Shown: positions 44,728 through 52,897 of the stretch, piece after piece
Layout: the number at the start of each line of letters is the position of its first letter
How positions within the stretch are numbered: the stretch's first letter is position 1
Assembly (NCBI GenBank): GCA_030653545.1
Contig: JAURZE010000013.1
Coordinates: forward strand, 62,001 to 126,000
Source of the DNA: Nitrospira sp.
GTDB lineage: Bacteria; Nitrospirota; Nitrospiria; Nitrospirales; Nitrospiraceae
Direction of reading: 5' to 3'
DNA length: 64,000 nt
Made by a program: the position numbers and the translations under genes
The notes under the pieces: generated by a model
Seen by the model: only the letters and a program-made list of their open reading frames with translations
The model's database searches: none
What the model was told of the DNA's origin: nothing

Positions 44728-45848
44728 GCGTTCAACACCACCTGGGCTGCTCTACGGGAAGCGCCGGGCTCCCCGAGGCTCGCTTTCACCGCCTGTAGAC
44801 TTCGCTTCATCTCATCATACGCGGCAGGGTCATCCAGCAACCGCCGGGCTTCATGATACACCCTTGCGCCCGTGGCTTCATGTTGAATCAACTCCGTCAC
44901 CACCGTCCGCCCGGCGACCAGATTGACCAGACCGATCCACTTCACTCGAATCAGCAACCGGGCCAAACGATAGGTCAACCAGGAATGCGCCTGATAGAGC
45001 AGCACCATCGGCGTTCCGACGACCGCGGCCTGCAGCGTCGCAGTCCCCGACGCCACGAAGAGCAGATCCGCGGCCGCCATGACCTCGCTCGCCTGTTCCG
45101 CGACCACCTTCACCGGGGCCGAGCTTTTCTGCAGCAACGGCTGAATGAGATCATCGGCAATCGTCGAGGCCTGCGCCATGAGAAATTGCGTCGTCGGGTC
45201 GTCGCGCAGCAAACGCTCCGCCGCTTCCAAAAGAATCGGGAGATGCAGGCGCACCTCAGCCGACCGGCTTCCCGGCAAGAGCGCGATGACCCGGCCGCTC
45301 CGCTGCAACCCGAAGTGTTCGCGCAGCTTCGCCTGATCATAGTGCGGAGCCACGGCATCCAGAAGCGGATGGCCGACAAAGGTACAGGGCAAGCCGACCT
45401 TCCGATACAGCTCCGGTTCGAACGGAAGAATCACCATCACCTGATCGACACGCTGTTGAATATATTTCATCCGGCCCGGCCGCCAGGCCCAGATCTGCGG
45501 CGCGATATAATAGATCACCCGCAGCCCGGCCGATTTGGCAAACCAGGCGTAGCGCAGATTGAGCCCGGGATTGTCGATGAAGACCACGGCATCCCACCGC
45601 TCGGACCGGAGCAGCCGGCGCATGGCGGCAAATCGTCGGATGATCGCGCGCAGGGCCGAGAACCCGACGATCCCCATCACATCGAGATGCCCGAACCCTT
45701 CCACCAGCTGCACGCCGGCGGACTTCATGGCCGCCCCGCCGACGCCCACTAATCGGACAGTGGGATCGAGTTCCTGAAGCGCCCGGGCCAGGTTGGCGCC
45801 ATGCAGATCACCGGAAGCCTCTCCGGCTACGATCAAAATCCGCGACAT
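44715..45848 (-). CDS. lpxB: Lipid-A-disaccharide synthase
   Basis: LpxB (GT19) joins UDP-2,3-diacylglucosamine and lipid X to the beta-1,6 disaccharide. The 377 residues start ILIVAGEASGDLHGANLARAL (4-24), the diagnostic N-terminus. GFGHLDVMGIVGFSAL, FIDNPGLNLRYAWFAK and YYIAPQIWAWRPGR are conserved blocks. The UDP-binding end includes LFVASGTATLQAAVVGTPMVLLY. It lies 79 bases after the Gfo/Idh/MocA gene and overlaps msbA. The pair lpxI and lpxB in the same operon provides both substrates for disaccharide formation. Confidence 0.96.
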   Translation of the reverse strand: MSRILIVAGEASGDLHGANLARALQELDPTVRLVGVGGAAMKSAGVQLVEGFGHLDVMGIVGFSALRAIIRRFAAMRRLLRSERWDAVVFIDNPGLNLRYAWFAKSAGLRVIYYIAPQIWAWRPGRMKYIQQRVDQVMVILPFEPELYRKVGLPCTFVGHPLLDAVAPHYDQAKLREHFGLQRSGRVIALLPGSRSAEVRLHLPILLEAAERLLRDDPTTQFLMAQASTIADDLIQPLLQKSSAPVKVVAEQASEVMAAADLLFVASGTATLQAAVVGTPMVLLYQAHSWLTYRLARLLIRVKWIGLVNLVAGRTVVTELIQHEATGARVYHEARRLLDDPAAYDEMKRSLQAVKASLGEPGASRRAAQVVLNACRA

Positions 45849-45927
45849 CGACAGTCTCTCAGGTTGAAGGTCAGGTTACGCTGAACTGTCCGCGCCGGAA
45901 GGACCATTGGACCGACGACGCTGGCCG

Positions 45928-46890
45928 TCACCGTTCGGGCTGGGATTGCACACGCCCCGTATACTCAGCAATCGCAGCGAGAACCAGATGCGCCACATCC
46001 AGTGCCGCGGCCCCGTCCTCACCGGAGACCTCGGGCCGCGTTCCGGTGTGGATGGCCTGCACAAAGGACTCCAGCTGAAGCTTGAGCGGCTCGTCAGCGT
46101 TCCCCTGAAATGTTTCGGTATCGAGTTCAGGCGGTGCACCGGGCACGATGCGACGCCGTGAGATCACCGCCTGCCGGGTTTGAAAATCGATCGAGAGATA
46201 CTGTTCCCGCTGAAACAGCCGCAACCGGCGCATCTTGTTCGTCGACACCCGACTCGCGGTGAGATTCGCCACACAGCCGCCACGGAACTGAATGCGGGCC
46301 TGGGCAATATCGATCGTCGGAGAGAGCACCGCGACGCCGGACGCACGCACCTCTTCGACCGGACCGGGATTGAACGAGAGCACGAGATCCAGGTCATGAA
46401 TCATCAGATCCAACACCACGTCGACATCCGTCCCGCGCGGGCTGTAACTACTCTGTCGATGGCCCTCGATAAAGACCGGGCGCTTAATGTACGTCCGCAT
46501 GGTCCGCATGATGGGATTGAAGCGTTCACTATGACCGACTTGCAACCGGCAACCCTTCGCCTTGGCGAGCGCCACCAGTTCATGCGCCTCGGCCGGCTGC
46601 ACGGCAATCGGCTTCTCGACCAACACGTGTTTGCCGGCTTCGAGACACCGCTTGGCCACGGCATAGTGAGAGGACGTGGGCACGGCCACGCTGACCAGAT
46701 CGACCGCTTTCAATAGTTCTTCGGGGCTGCGGTAGAACTGGGCGGCATGCCGTCCGGCGATTTCTTGCCCGCGCTCAGGACTCTGATCCGTGACGCCGAC
46801 GAGTGTCACGCCGGGGATGGATGCATAGAGGCGCGCATGATGCTGCCCCAAATGTCCGACCCCGATAACGCCTGCCCGCAAATCCTTCAC
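45928..46890 (-). CDS. Gfo/Idh/MocA oxidoreductase of the lipid A operon
   Basis: An NAD(P)-dependent sugar oxidoreductase of 320 residues. The Rossmann loop is AGVIGVGHLGQHHARLY (6-22). VDLVSVAVPTSSHYAVAKRCLE and HVLVEKPIA contain the family's Glu-Lys-Pro. YSPRGTDVDVVLDLMIHDLDL gives the catalytic His/Asp segment. Homologues sit between lpxA and lpxB in several Gram-negative phyla. One studied relative, GnnA, oxidises the 3-OH of UDP-GlcNAc so that a diamino sugar can enter lipid A. Its partner aminotransferase GnnB is not adjacent here, so a GnnA role is possible but open. The start is a GTG. Confidence 0.85.
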   Translation of the reverse strand: MKDLRAGVIGVGHLGQHHARLYASIPGVTLVGVTDQSPERGQEIAGRHAAQFYRSPEELLKAVDLVSVAVPTSSHYAVAKRCLEAGKHVLVEKPIAVQPAEAHELVALAKAKGCRLQVGHSERFNPIMRTMRTYIKRPVFIEGHRQSSYSPRGTDVDVVLDLMIHDLDLVLSFNPGPVEEVRASGVAVLSPTIDIAQARIQFRGGCVANLTASRVSTNKMRRLRLFQREQYLSIDFQTRQAVISRRRIVPGAPPELDTETFQGNADEPLKLQLESFVQAIHTGTRPEVSGEDGAAALDVAHLVLAAIAEYTGRVQSQPER

Positions 46891-46913
46891 TGAGCGAGTA
46901 TCCTCTCGTTCAC

Positions 46914-47762
46914 TTATGTTTTGATCGGTTCAAGATGCTTGATCCCGACCACTGCAATGCCGGCCTGACGCGCCTTCTCCAAGAGCAGGTCCCGATCGAG
47001 CATCACGGTTCGCCCGGCTTCCACGGCTAAGACCGTGGCATTCACCGAGGCCATCACCTCGATCGTTCGCGGCCCGATAGCCGGCAAATCGAATCGGAGA
47101 TCCTGTTGCGGCTTGCACCGTTTTACGACAACCGCGCCCTCTTTCGCCAATTCCCCGCCCCGCTTGATCGCGCCATCGGTCCCTTCGACCGCTTCGACGG
47201 CCACCACGACTTTGTCTTTGATCACGACACATTGTCCGATATCGAGACGCCCCATTTCATAGGCCATTTCCCAGCCGTATCGAATATTCTCCCACTCTTT
47301 TTTGGACGGCTCGCGAGAGGCAAGCGTTCCTTCTTCGACGAGGATGCCTTCAAGACCGAAGGTGGACTCGCAAATCGTAATCCCTTCCCGCTCGATCTCC
47401 GCCGCAATTTCCCTGAGAATGTCGTCGTCCCGCCAGAGCGCGACCCGCGCGAACAAGGCCAGCGCCCGCAGATCCGGCCGCACCGTGGTAAACACATGCG
47501 TCTTTTTGACGCCGCCCAACATGACCACGCGCTTCACGTTATCGCTCTTGAAGGCATTGATCAGCTTGTTCAGCTGCCCGATCTTCACCCAGTGGATGCT
47601 ATCGACATGCTGCTCAAGTTCAGGCTCCGCCTCTCCCACATGGGCGACGGCCGACACAAAGTACCCCAATTTCTTGGCATTGTCGGCAAAGATAATCGGA
47701 AATCGCCCGTTCCCGGCGATCAGTCCGATCCGTTTGTCTTCGGCGGGCATTGAGGTGGTCAC
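46914..47762 (-). CDS. lpxI: UDP-2,3-diacylglucosamine pyrophosphatase LpxI
   Basis: LpxI hydrolyses UDP-2,3-diacylglucosamine to lipid X and UMP, replacing LpxH. The 282 residues begin IGLIAGNGRFPIIFADNAKKLG, the DUF1009 N-terminus. The middle contains VVMLGGVKKTHVFTTVRPDLRA and GLEGILVEEGTLAS. The C-terminal catalytic domain has GQCVVIKDKVVVAVEAVEGTDGAI and LRFDLPAIGPRTIEVMA, with the conserved Asp of LpxI in the latter. The GTG at 47762 overlaps the lpxA stop by four bases. An alternative ATG at 47750 lacks a ribosome site. Confidence 0.93.
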   Translation of the reverse strand: MTTSMPAEDKRIGLIAGNGRFPIIFADNAKKLGYFVSAVAHVGEAEPELEQHVDSIHWVKIGQLNKLINAFKSDNVKRVVMLGGVKKTHVFTTVRPDLRALALFARVALWRDDDILREIAAEIEREGITICESTFGLEGILVEEGTLASREPSKKEWENIRYGWEMAYEMGRLDIGQCVVIKDKVVVAVEAVEGTDGAIKRGGELAKEGAVVVKRCKPQQDLRFDLPAIGPRTIEVMASVNATVLAVEAGRTVMLDRDLLLEKARQAGIAVVGIKHLEPIKT

Positions 47763-48574
47763 GCGGATTCATCCTCATCGCCCTGGTCCTTCCCGATCGA
47801 ACGGGAAATTCCACGCTTGGTGGCTTCCATGAAGGTCAGGATCTGGGCGACATCCGCCTGATCCTTGAACTCCGCCCTAGCCAGCTTGATCGCTTCGGCG
47901 GATCGATGGCCCTCGCGGAACAGGAGGTCGTAGGCCTTCTTCAACACTGAGATCCGCTCGCCGGAAAATCCGTGACGGCGCAACCCGATCGAGTTCAATC
48001 CGTAGAGTTTGGATCGATACCCGCCGGCGGCCCGCGTAAACGGCGGCACATCCTGGACGACGCCGCAACAGCCTCCCACCATGGCATAGGCTCCGATGCG
48101 CACGAACTGATGCACGCCCGTCAACCCGCCGATGATGGCATGATCGCCGATGGTGATATGTCCCGCCAGGCTGGCGGCATTCGCCAGAATCAGGTGATTC
48201 CCCAACCGGCAATCGTGGGCGACATGCACATAGGCCATCAGGAAATTTTTACTGCCGACGGAGGTGAGCCCTCCGCCTTGCACCGTGGCCCGATTGACCG
48301 TGACATATTCCCGCAGAATATTGTCGTCGCCGATGACCACCTTCGTCGGTTCACCTTTGTAGCCCAAGTGCTGGGGCGGGCCGCCGATGGACGAGAAGGG
48401 ATGCACTTCGTTCCGCTCGCCGATCTCGGTCCACCCGTCGACCGTCACGTGGGAGAGCAGCTTGGTGCCCTTCCCGATCGAGACATGCTCGCCGATCAGA
48501 CAGAACGGTCCGACAACGACATCGTCCGCCAATTTCGCACCCGGATGAACTATTGCTGTCGCATGAATCTGCAC
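47759..48574 (-). CDS. lpxA: UDP-N-acetylglucosamine O-acyltransferase
   Basis: LpxA adds a 3-hydroxyacyl chain from ACP to UDP-GlcNAc, the first lipid A step. The left-handed beta-helix repeats run from residue 3 to about 190, followed by a helical C-terminal domain. The catalytic histidine is in YVHVAHDCRLGNHLILAN (H120 in this numbering, the partner of E. coli H125). FSSIGGPPQHLGYKGE is strongly conserved in LpxA. The GTG at 48574 has GGAGG six bases upstream and gives 271 residues. The frame extends to a TTG at 48589 that includes this ribosome site, so the GTG is preferred. It follows fabZ by 24 bases. Confidence 0.95.
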   Translation of the reverse strand: MQIHATAIVHPGAKLADDVVVGPFCLIGEHVSIGKGTKLLSHVTVDGWTEIGERNEVHPFSSIGGPPQHLGYKGEPTKVVIGDDNILREYVTVNRATVQGGGLTSVGSKNFLMAYVHVAHDCRLGNHLILANAASLAGHITIGDHAIIGGLTGVHQFVRIGAYAMVGGCCGVVQDVPPFTRAAGGYRSKLYGLNSIGLRRHGFSGERISVLKKAYDLLFREGHRSAEAIKLARAEFKDQADVAQILTFMEATKRGISRSIGKDQGDEDESA

Positions 48575-48580
48575 GCCAGA

Positions 48581-48585
48581 CCTCC
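48581..48585 (-). promoter_or_regulatory. Ribosome binding site deciding the lpxA start
   Basis: GGAGG on the minus strand, six bases before GTG 48574. It falls inside the longer frame that begins with TTG 48589 and so excludes that start. Confidence 0.7.
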
Positions 48586-48598
48586 GCAAATGGCCCCG

Positions 48599-49054
48599 TT
48601 ATGGTCGCGACTCTGTCTTGTCTTCTGTCACCATGGCCGTCACTTCCGCTTCACACACCACATCATCTTCGACATAGGCCTTGGCCTGCATCTTCCAGAA
48701 AGGCGCCCGCTTCTTGACGACATCGACCTCAAACCGCAGGCGATCGCCGGGCACCACCGGTTTCCGGAACTTTGCGCTATCGATGCCGGTCAGGTACACG
48801 ACCGGCCGACCGGTGACCTGCACGGACTTAAAGGCCAGCACGCCGCCGACCTGCGCCATCGCTTCCAGTATGAGCACGCCCGGCATCACCGGCCGCCCGG
48901 GGAAATGGCCCTGAAAAAATGGCTCGTTGATCGTCACATTCTTAATCGCCACAATTCGACGGTCGGGATCCAACTCCAGCACCCGATCAACCAACAGGAA
49001 CGGATACCGGTGCGGGAGTAATGCTTGAATCTCTGCCTGTTCCATCACTGCCAT
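48599..49054 (-). CDS. fabZ: 3-hydroxyacyl-ACP dehydratase FabZ
   Basis: FabZ dehydrates 3-hydroxyacyl-ACP in fatty acid elongation and balances the pool used by LpxA. The 151 residues form one hot-dog fold. LLPHRYPFLLVDRVLEL is at 12-28. GHFPGRPVMPGVLILEAMAQ at 49-68 holds the catalytic H50 and E64. The ATG at 49054 has a GAGGAGG ribosome site seven bases upstream and is preferred over an in-frame start 27 bases earlier. It lies between an ompH-like gene and lpxA. In many bacteria lpxD sits just before fabZ, but no lpxD is present here. Confidence 0.95.
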   Translation of the reverse strand: MAVMEQAEIQALLPHRYPFLLVDRVLELDPDRRIVAIKNVTINEPFFQGHFPGRPVMPGVLILEAMAQVGGVLAFKSVQVTGRPVVYLTGIDSAKFRKPVVPGDRLRFEVDVVKKRAPFWKMQAKAYVEDDVVCEAEVTAMVTEDKTESRP

Positions 49055-49061
49055 GCCGTTG

Positions 49062-49068
49062 CCTCCTC
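49062..49068 (-). promoter_or_regulatory. Ribosome binding site deciding the fabZ start
   Basis: GAGGAGG on the minus strand, seven bases before ATG 49054. It is the strongest Shine-Dalgarno match in the lipid A operon. Confidence 0.75.
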
Positions 49069-49096
49069 TGTTCCCCGTCACGTCACCCTACCGCCG

Positions 49097-49639
49097 CTAC
49101 TTATTCTGGCTATCGAACTCCTTCACGACACGATCCGTCACGTCCAGCGCGGGCTGATAGTACAACACAATCCGCACCATCGCATCGCTCCCCTTGTCGA
49201 GAATAGCCTGATAGCCGTCTTTTTGCGCCACCGCTTGTGCGGCCGCCGCAATCTTCTTGGCATACTCCGTCACCATCTCGCGTTGTTTCTGCTGCACTTC
49301 CCGATTAAAGTCAGCCAGACGGCGCTGATAGGCCTCCAGCTTCGTCCGGAATTGTTCCTGTTTTTCCTGCTTTGCCTGCTCGCTCAACTTGCTGTTGGGA
49401 TCCTGGAGGGACTGCTCCATATCCTTCAATTCCTGGTCGTCCGCATTCACGATTTTCTGCCGGGTCAGCGAATAGCTCTTCATTTCCTCCAGCGCCCGCT
49501 TGCCGGCTTTGGATTGTTCCATCACCGCCTGCTGATCCATCACCCCGACCTTAAACGTCTCCGCCGCGACGGCCGCATGGGCGAACCACAGGCTCGCCGC
49601 CAGCACTCCGAACATCCCGATCACGCGCTGTCGTTTCAT
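49097..49639 (-). CDS. OmpH/Skp-family periplasmic chaperone
   Basis: A Skp-like chaperone for outer-membrane proteins in the periplasm. With the ATG at 49639 it has 180 residues. An ATG nine bases earlier lies too close to the AGGAGG site. A signal peptide covers about residues 1-25 (RVIGMFGVLAASLWFAHAAVA). The mature protein starts with a beta strand (FKVGVMDQQAVMEQS) and then has a long charged coiled coil (about 50-140) rich in Lys, Glu and Gln. It ends with strands like AILDKGSDAMVRIVLYY, the trimerisation part of OmpH. It is the second of two ompH-like genes after bamA, 42 bases before fabZ. Confidence 0.88.
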   Translation of the reverse strand: MKRQRVIGMFGVLAASLWFAHAAVAAETFKVGVMDQQAVMEQSKAGKRALEEMKSYSLTRQKIVNADDQELKDMEQSLQDPNSKLSEQAKQEKQEQFRTKLEAYQRRLADFNREVQQKQREMVTEYAKKIAAAAQAVAQKDGYQAILDKGSDAMVRIVLYYQPALDVTDRVVKEFDSQNK

Positions 49640-49657
49640 ATAATCCATCTCCTCCTG

Positions 49658-50215
49658 CTAGGGATAGTCCCGATTGAACTCTTCAATCACCTGATTCGAA
49701 ATATCGAGCGTGTCCTCGCGATAGAGCGTCACTCCGCCCTTGCTGCTGTCCACGACAATCTGCAAGCCCAGCCGCTTTGCAACCTTGCCGACCACCGTCT
49801 CGATCTTGTCGCGAAATCCGTCCATCACATCTTTTTGCTTCTCCTGCACTTCCCGATTCAGCTCCGTGACCTTTTGCTGATACTCCTGCATGCGCCGACG
49901 AAACGCTTCTTCCCGATCACGTTTGGCCGCGGGACTCAGGACGCTGGCCTGCTTCACGAAATCCTCTTCCAGCCGACGCAATTCCTTTTCATCGAGCTCG
50001 ATCAGGGTCTGTCGATTCTTGGAAAAGGCCGTGAGGTTGTCCTTGGCCTTTTTCCCCGCGTTGGTATCGGACAGAATTCGGGCCGGATCCAATACCCCGA
50101 TCTTCCCCTCGACTTTCGCGCCAGCACCCGCTCCCGCACATCCACTCACGGCAAGGAATACGACGGTGAGAAACGCCGCACAGATATTCCCCCACTGATT
50201 CCTCATCGCGATCAT
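49658..50215 (-). CDS. OmpH/Skp-family protein, predicted lipoprotein
   Basis: A second Skp-like protein, about 185 residues from the ATG at 50215; the frame opens to 50245 next to the bamA stop. After a hydrophobic segment the sequence LAVSGCAGAGAG contains a V-S-G-C lipobox, so the mature protein is probably lipid-anchored rather than soluble. IGVLDPARILSDTNAGKK begins the OmpH domain, then a long coiled coil (about 55-135), and IVVDSSKGGVTLYREDTLDIS closes it. It lies directly downstream of bamA and 18 bases before the other ompH-like gene. The two paralogs differ in anchoring and may divide the chaperone work. Confidence 0.85.
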   Translation of the reverse strand: MIAMRNQWGNICAAFLTVVFLAVSGCAGAGAGAKVEGKIGVLDPARILSDTNAGKKAKDNLTAFSKNRQTLIELDEKELRRLEEDFVKQASVLSPAAKRDREEAFRRRMQEYQQKVTELNREVQEKQKDVMDGFRDKIETVVGKVAKRLGLQIVVDSSKGGVTLYREDTLDISNQVIEEFNRDYP

Positions 50216-50245
50216 TCTTGTCACACAGTCCCTTCCATCACCCAC

Positions 50246-52657
50246 TTAGAATAGTGACCCGATCGTAAATTCAAACACCCCGGTCCGCTCTCCTGGCTGC
50301 GGAGCGAGATTGAGTCCGTAGGCGACACGCAACGGTCCAAACGGAGAGATCCAGCGGCCTTCAATGCCGGCAGCCTTCCGCAGGTTCAGCGAGAATTTCT
50401 CATTGTCATCGAAACCCTTCCCATAATCGAAGAAGATCACGCCGTTGAGTTTCGCATCGGCTGAAATCGTAAAGATATAGTCAAAGTTGAATATCAACTC
50501 CTTTGACGCTCCGATGATCGAATAGATATTCGGGACCACGGGGCCGGCTCGTCCGAACACAAATCCGCGCATGGTATTGATACCGCCGACGAAAAACCGC
50601 TCGGTCAGCGGAATCGGCTTCCCCCCAATACCTTCAATTGCTCCGACACGCGCCCGGACTGAGAATCGCGTATCGAACGGCAGCGGGGTGTACTTGCTCA
50701 CATCGAGCGTGTACTTCACAAAATTATTGGAGCCACCCAGCATCGGCGTGCCGTAGTCGACGCCGCCGCCGACCCGCCAGCCGGTCCGGGGATCGAGGTA
50801 ATAGTCCCGGGTATCCCGGAACATCGTCGTCCGGAATCCCGTCGTCGTCTGGTTGCCGAGCTGCCGGCAAATGAGCGGCAAGAGATCCGGACAGAGCCCT
50901 TCCTGAGGATCGGAAAAGTTCAACTGTTCAGCCACAAGACTGATGCTTCCGGTCACATACTCGGACAGCCACCGCCCGAACGTGACGCTGGCGCCTGACT
51001 TCTCTTCGAAATAGGAAATATAGTTCGTCATGCTGCGATAAATATCGAGCTGGACCGATGTCAGACTGTCATTCAAATAGGGATTGCGGAAGGTGATGAG
51101 GCCGAGGGTCCGTTGCTGTCCGAGCTGGCCACGGATGCGGCCCATATAGCCGTTGCCGCCGAGATTCCCTTCGGTGATATCCGCAATGGCCACGAGCTTG
51201 TCCAGCGTGCTGAATCCGCCGCCGATACTGAACTGGCCGGTGGGCTTCTCCTTGACCCGCACATTCAGATCGACCTTGTCGGCCTCGACTTGCGCCGGAA
51301 GAATTTCAACCGTCTCGAAAAAGTTCAGGTTATTCAGGCGCTGGAAGCTCCGCTTCAGCGAGGGCGTGTCGATGACATCCTGCTCGTCGACGCGGATTTC
51401 CCGTCGAATCACGTTGTCGCGGGTCTTGTCGTTCCCGTTGATATTGATCTGCCGGATTCGCATCATCTCGCCTTCCTTGATGCTGAGAATGATGCTGGCG
51501 GTGCGCTCTTCATTGTTCGGATTCACATTCGGCACGACATCGGCAAACGCATAGCCCTTGCTGCCGTACATGTCCGTGAGGCGGGTGATTTCGTCGCGAA
51601 TTTTGGCCCGCTGAAAGATCTCGCCGTCCTTGATTTTCAGTTTGTCGCGAAGCTCCGCTTCCTCGAAAACGGTGTACCCCCGAAAGCCGACCTCCGCGAC
51701 CGTAAAGGGTTCTCCCTCCGATACGTTGTAAGTGATGATGAACCACTTCTTGTCTTCCGTCAGCTCCACCGTGGGCAATCCGACCTGCACATTCAGATAC
51801 CCCTTATTCAGCAGGATTTCCTTCACCCGTTCGACGTCGTTCGCCAGCTCATCATGTTTCAGAATACCGGCATCCGATAGGAACGAGGGCAACTTCAATT
51901 GCGTGAAGAGCCCGTACCAGGGAATCCACTCGCGCGTGGCCGTGACCTTGAAGGCTTCCTCTTTCGTCGCCGCGCGCATGCCTTCAAAGACGACAGCCTT
52001 CACCCGCGCCTTGTCCCCTTCCTTCACAAAGAAAGTCAGACGCTTGCGGTCTTCGTCCAAGGTTTGCACGACCGGGATCACCTGCGCGTTGTAATAGCCG
52101 TCTTCCTGGTAGGCCAGGCGGATTTTCTCAGCGCTTTCTTTGGCCTGCTGCTGATCCAGAAAAGACTGGCTCTTGATCGTGGTCTTCTCTTTGAGCTTAT
52201 CGTCGCTCAAATTTTCATTACCGTCGTACACGATCTCGGTAATGAAGGGCTTCTCCCGCACGACAAAGACGACCGCCGTGCCTCCTTCACCCGCTTCCGT
52301 CTCGACCTGCACATCCTCAAAAAACCCCGTATCGTACAGAATTTTGACTTGTCCACGGACCGTTTCCGGCTGGTACGGATCACCGACCTTGAGGGTCAGG
52401 CGCCCGGCGATCGCCGGCAGCTCGATCCGCTTATTTCCACGGATCTCGATGGTCTTGACCTTAATGCCGGCAATCTGAGCGACCACATCCCCCACCACCA
52501 GGCAAGAAAGGATGAGCACCAGCATCACGACACACCATTGGAGCTTGCCATACCCGCTCAACAACACAAACCCAGATCCCCCTACCATAATAGTGTAGAC
52601 GGCCACGATGTCCTGCGACCCCACCCGAAACACCCGCAAGGCCTGAGCCGAAGTCAT
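50246..52657 (-). CDS. bamA: Outer membrane protein assembly factor BamA
   Basis: BamA inserts beta-barrel proteins into the outer membrane. The frame of 803 residues has a hydrophobic signal segment at about 40-60 (VVMLVLILSCLVVGDVVA), so the true start may be the ATG at 52588 or later; no clear ribosome site decides. Five POTRA domains follow (about 64-440), each with the usual beta-alpha-alpha-beta-beta pattern, e.g. VKTIEIRGNKRIELPAI and RIRQININGNDKTRDNVI. The 16-strand barrel covers about 460-803, with the RGF lid-loop motif at 697-699 and a C-terminal aromatic signal ending in Phe. It opens the lipid A operon from a strong promoter at 52776-52804. Confidence 0.94.
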   Translation of the reverse strand: MTSAQALRVFRVGSQDIVAVYTIMVGGSGFVLLSGYGKLQWCVVMLVLILSCLVVGDVVAQIAGIKVKTIEIRGNKRIELPAIAGRLTLKVGDPYQPETVRGQVKILYDTGFFEDVQVETEAGEGGTAVVFVVREKPFITEIVYDGNENLSDDKLKEKTTIKSQSFLDQQQAKESAEKIRLAYQEDGYYNAQVIPVVQTLDEDRKRLTFFVKEGDKARVKAVVFEGMRAATKEEAFKVTATREWIPWYGLFTQLKLPSFLSDAGILKHDELANDVERVKEILLNKGYLNVQVGLPTVELTEDKKWFIITYNVSEGEPFTVAEVGFRGYTVFEEAELRDKLKIKDGEIFQRAKIRDEITRLTDMYGSKGYAFADVVPNVNPNNEERTASIILSIKEGEMMRIRQININGNDKTRDNVIRREIRVDEQDVIDTPSLKRSFQRLNNLNFFETVEILPAQVEADKVDLNVRVKEKPTGQFSIGGGFSTLDKLVAIADITEGNLGGNGYMGRIRGQLGQQRTLGLITFRNPYLNDSLTSVQLDIYRSMTNYISYFEEKSGASVTFGRWLSEYVTGSISLVAEQLNFSDPQEGLCPDLLPLICRQLGNQTTTGFRTTMFRDTRDYYLDPRTGWRVGGGVDYGTPMLGGSNNFVKYTLDVSKYTPLPFDTRFSVRARVGAIEGIGGKPIPLTERFFVGGINTMRGFVFGRAGPVVPNIYSIIGASKELIFNFDYIFTISADAKLNGVIFFDYGKGFDDNEKFSLNLRKAAGIEGRWISPFGPLRVAYGLNLAPQPGERTGVFEFTIGSLF

Positions 52658-52775
52658 GTCACTCGGCCGATCCTATTCTGAGGAAGCACCGTCGCGGCGC
52701 TCCTCTCGGTTAAGAGAACGCCCCTCACTCGCTGTGCAGTGAAAGCAGATGCGACCCGTGGCGCAAAACTCTCGG

Positions 52776-52804
52776 ATTATATTGAGCCCTTTCCATGATG
52801 TAAA
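52776..52804 (-). promoter_or_regulatory. Sigma-70 promoter of the bamA-lipid A operon
   Basis: On the minus strand TTTACA (52799-52804), a 17-base spacer and TATAAT (52776-52781) form a near-consensus promoter. Transcription would start near 52769, leaving a leader of at least 110 bases before bamA. It faces the galU promoter. Confidence 0.75.
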
Positions 52805-52861
52805 GGAGTATGGAGCCACCGCAACCGCCGCGTAAATCGGCCGAGAAAGATTGCCCATTTC

Positions 52862-52890
52862 TTGACTTCACTTCACCCATCACATACTAT
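52862..52890 (+). promoter_or_regulatory. Sigma-70 promoter of galU, probably leaderless
   Basis: TTGACT (52862-52867), a 17-base spacer and TACTAT (52885-52890) form a good promoter. The start point would fall at about 52897, next to the galU ATG at 52898. No ribosome site precedes that ATG, which fits a leaderless mRNA. Confidence 0.65.
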
Positions 52891-52897
52891 CCCTCCG

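Noticed and set aside
44853-45752. Plus-strand frame of 299 codons
   Set aside because: It is antisense to lpxB and His/Arg/Gln-rich, typical of a shadow in GC-rich DNA.
47972-49021. Plus-strand frame of 349 codons
   Set aside because: It lies opposite lpxA and fabZ, both certain, and has no ribosome site or family motif.
49025-50254. Long plus-strand open frame (409 codons) across the ompH-like genes
   Set aside because: It is antisense to two well-supported genes with signal peptides and coiled coils; its Leu/His-rich composition is that of a reverse-complement shadow and it has no domain.
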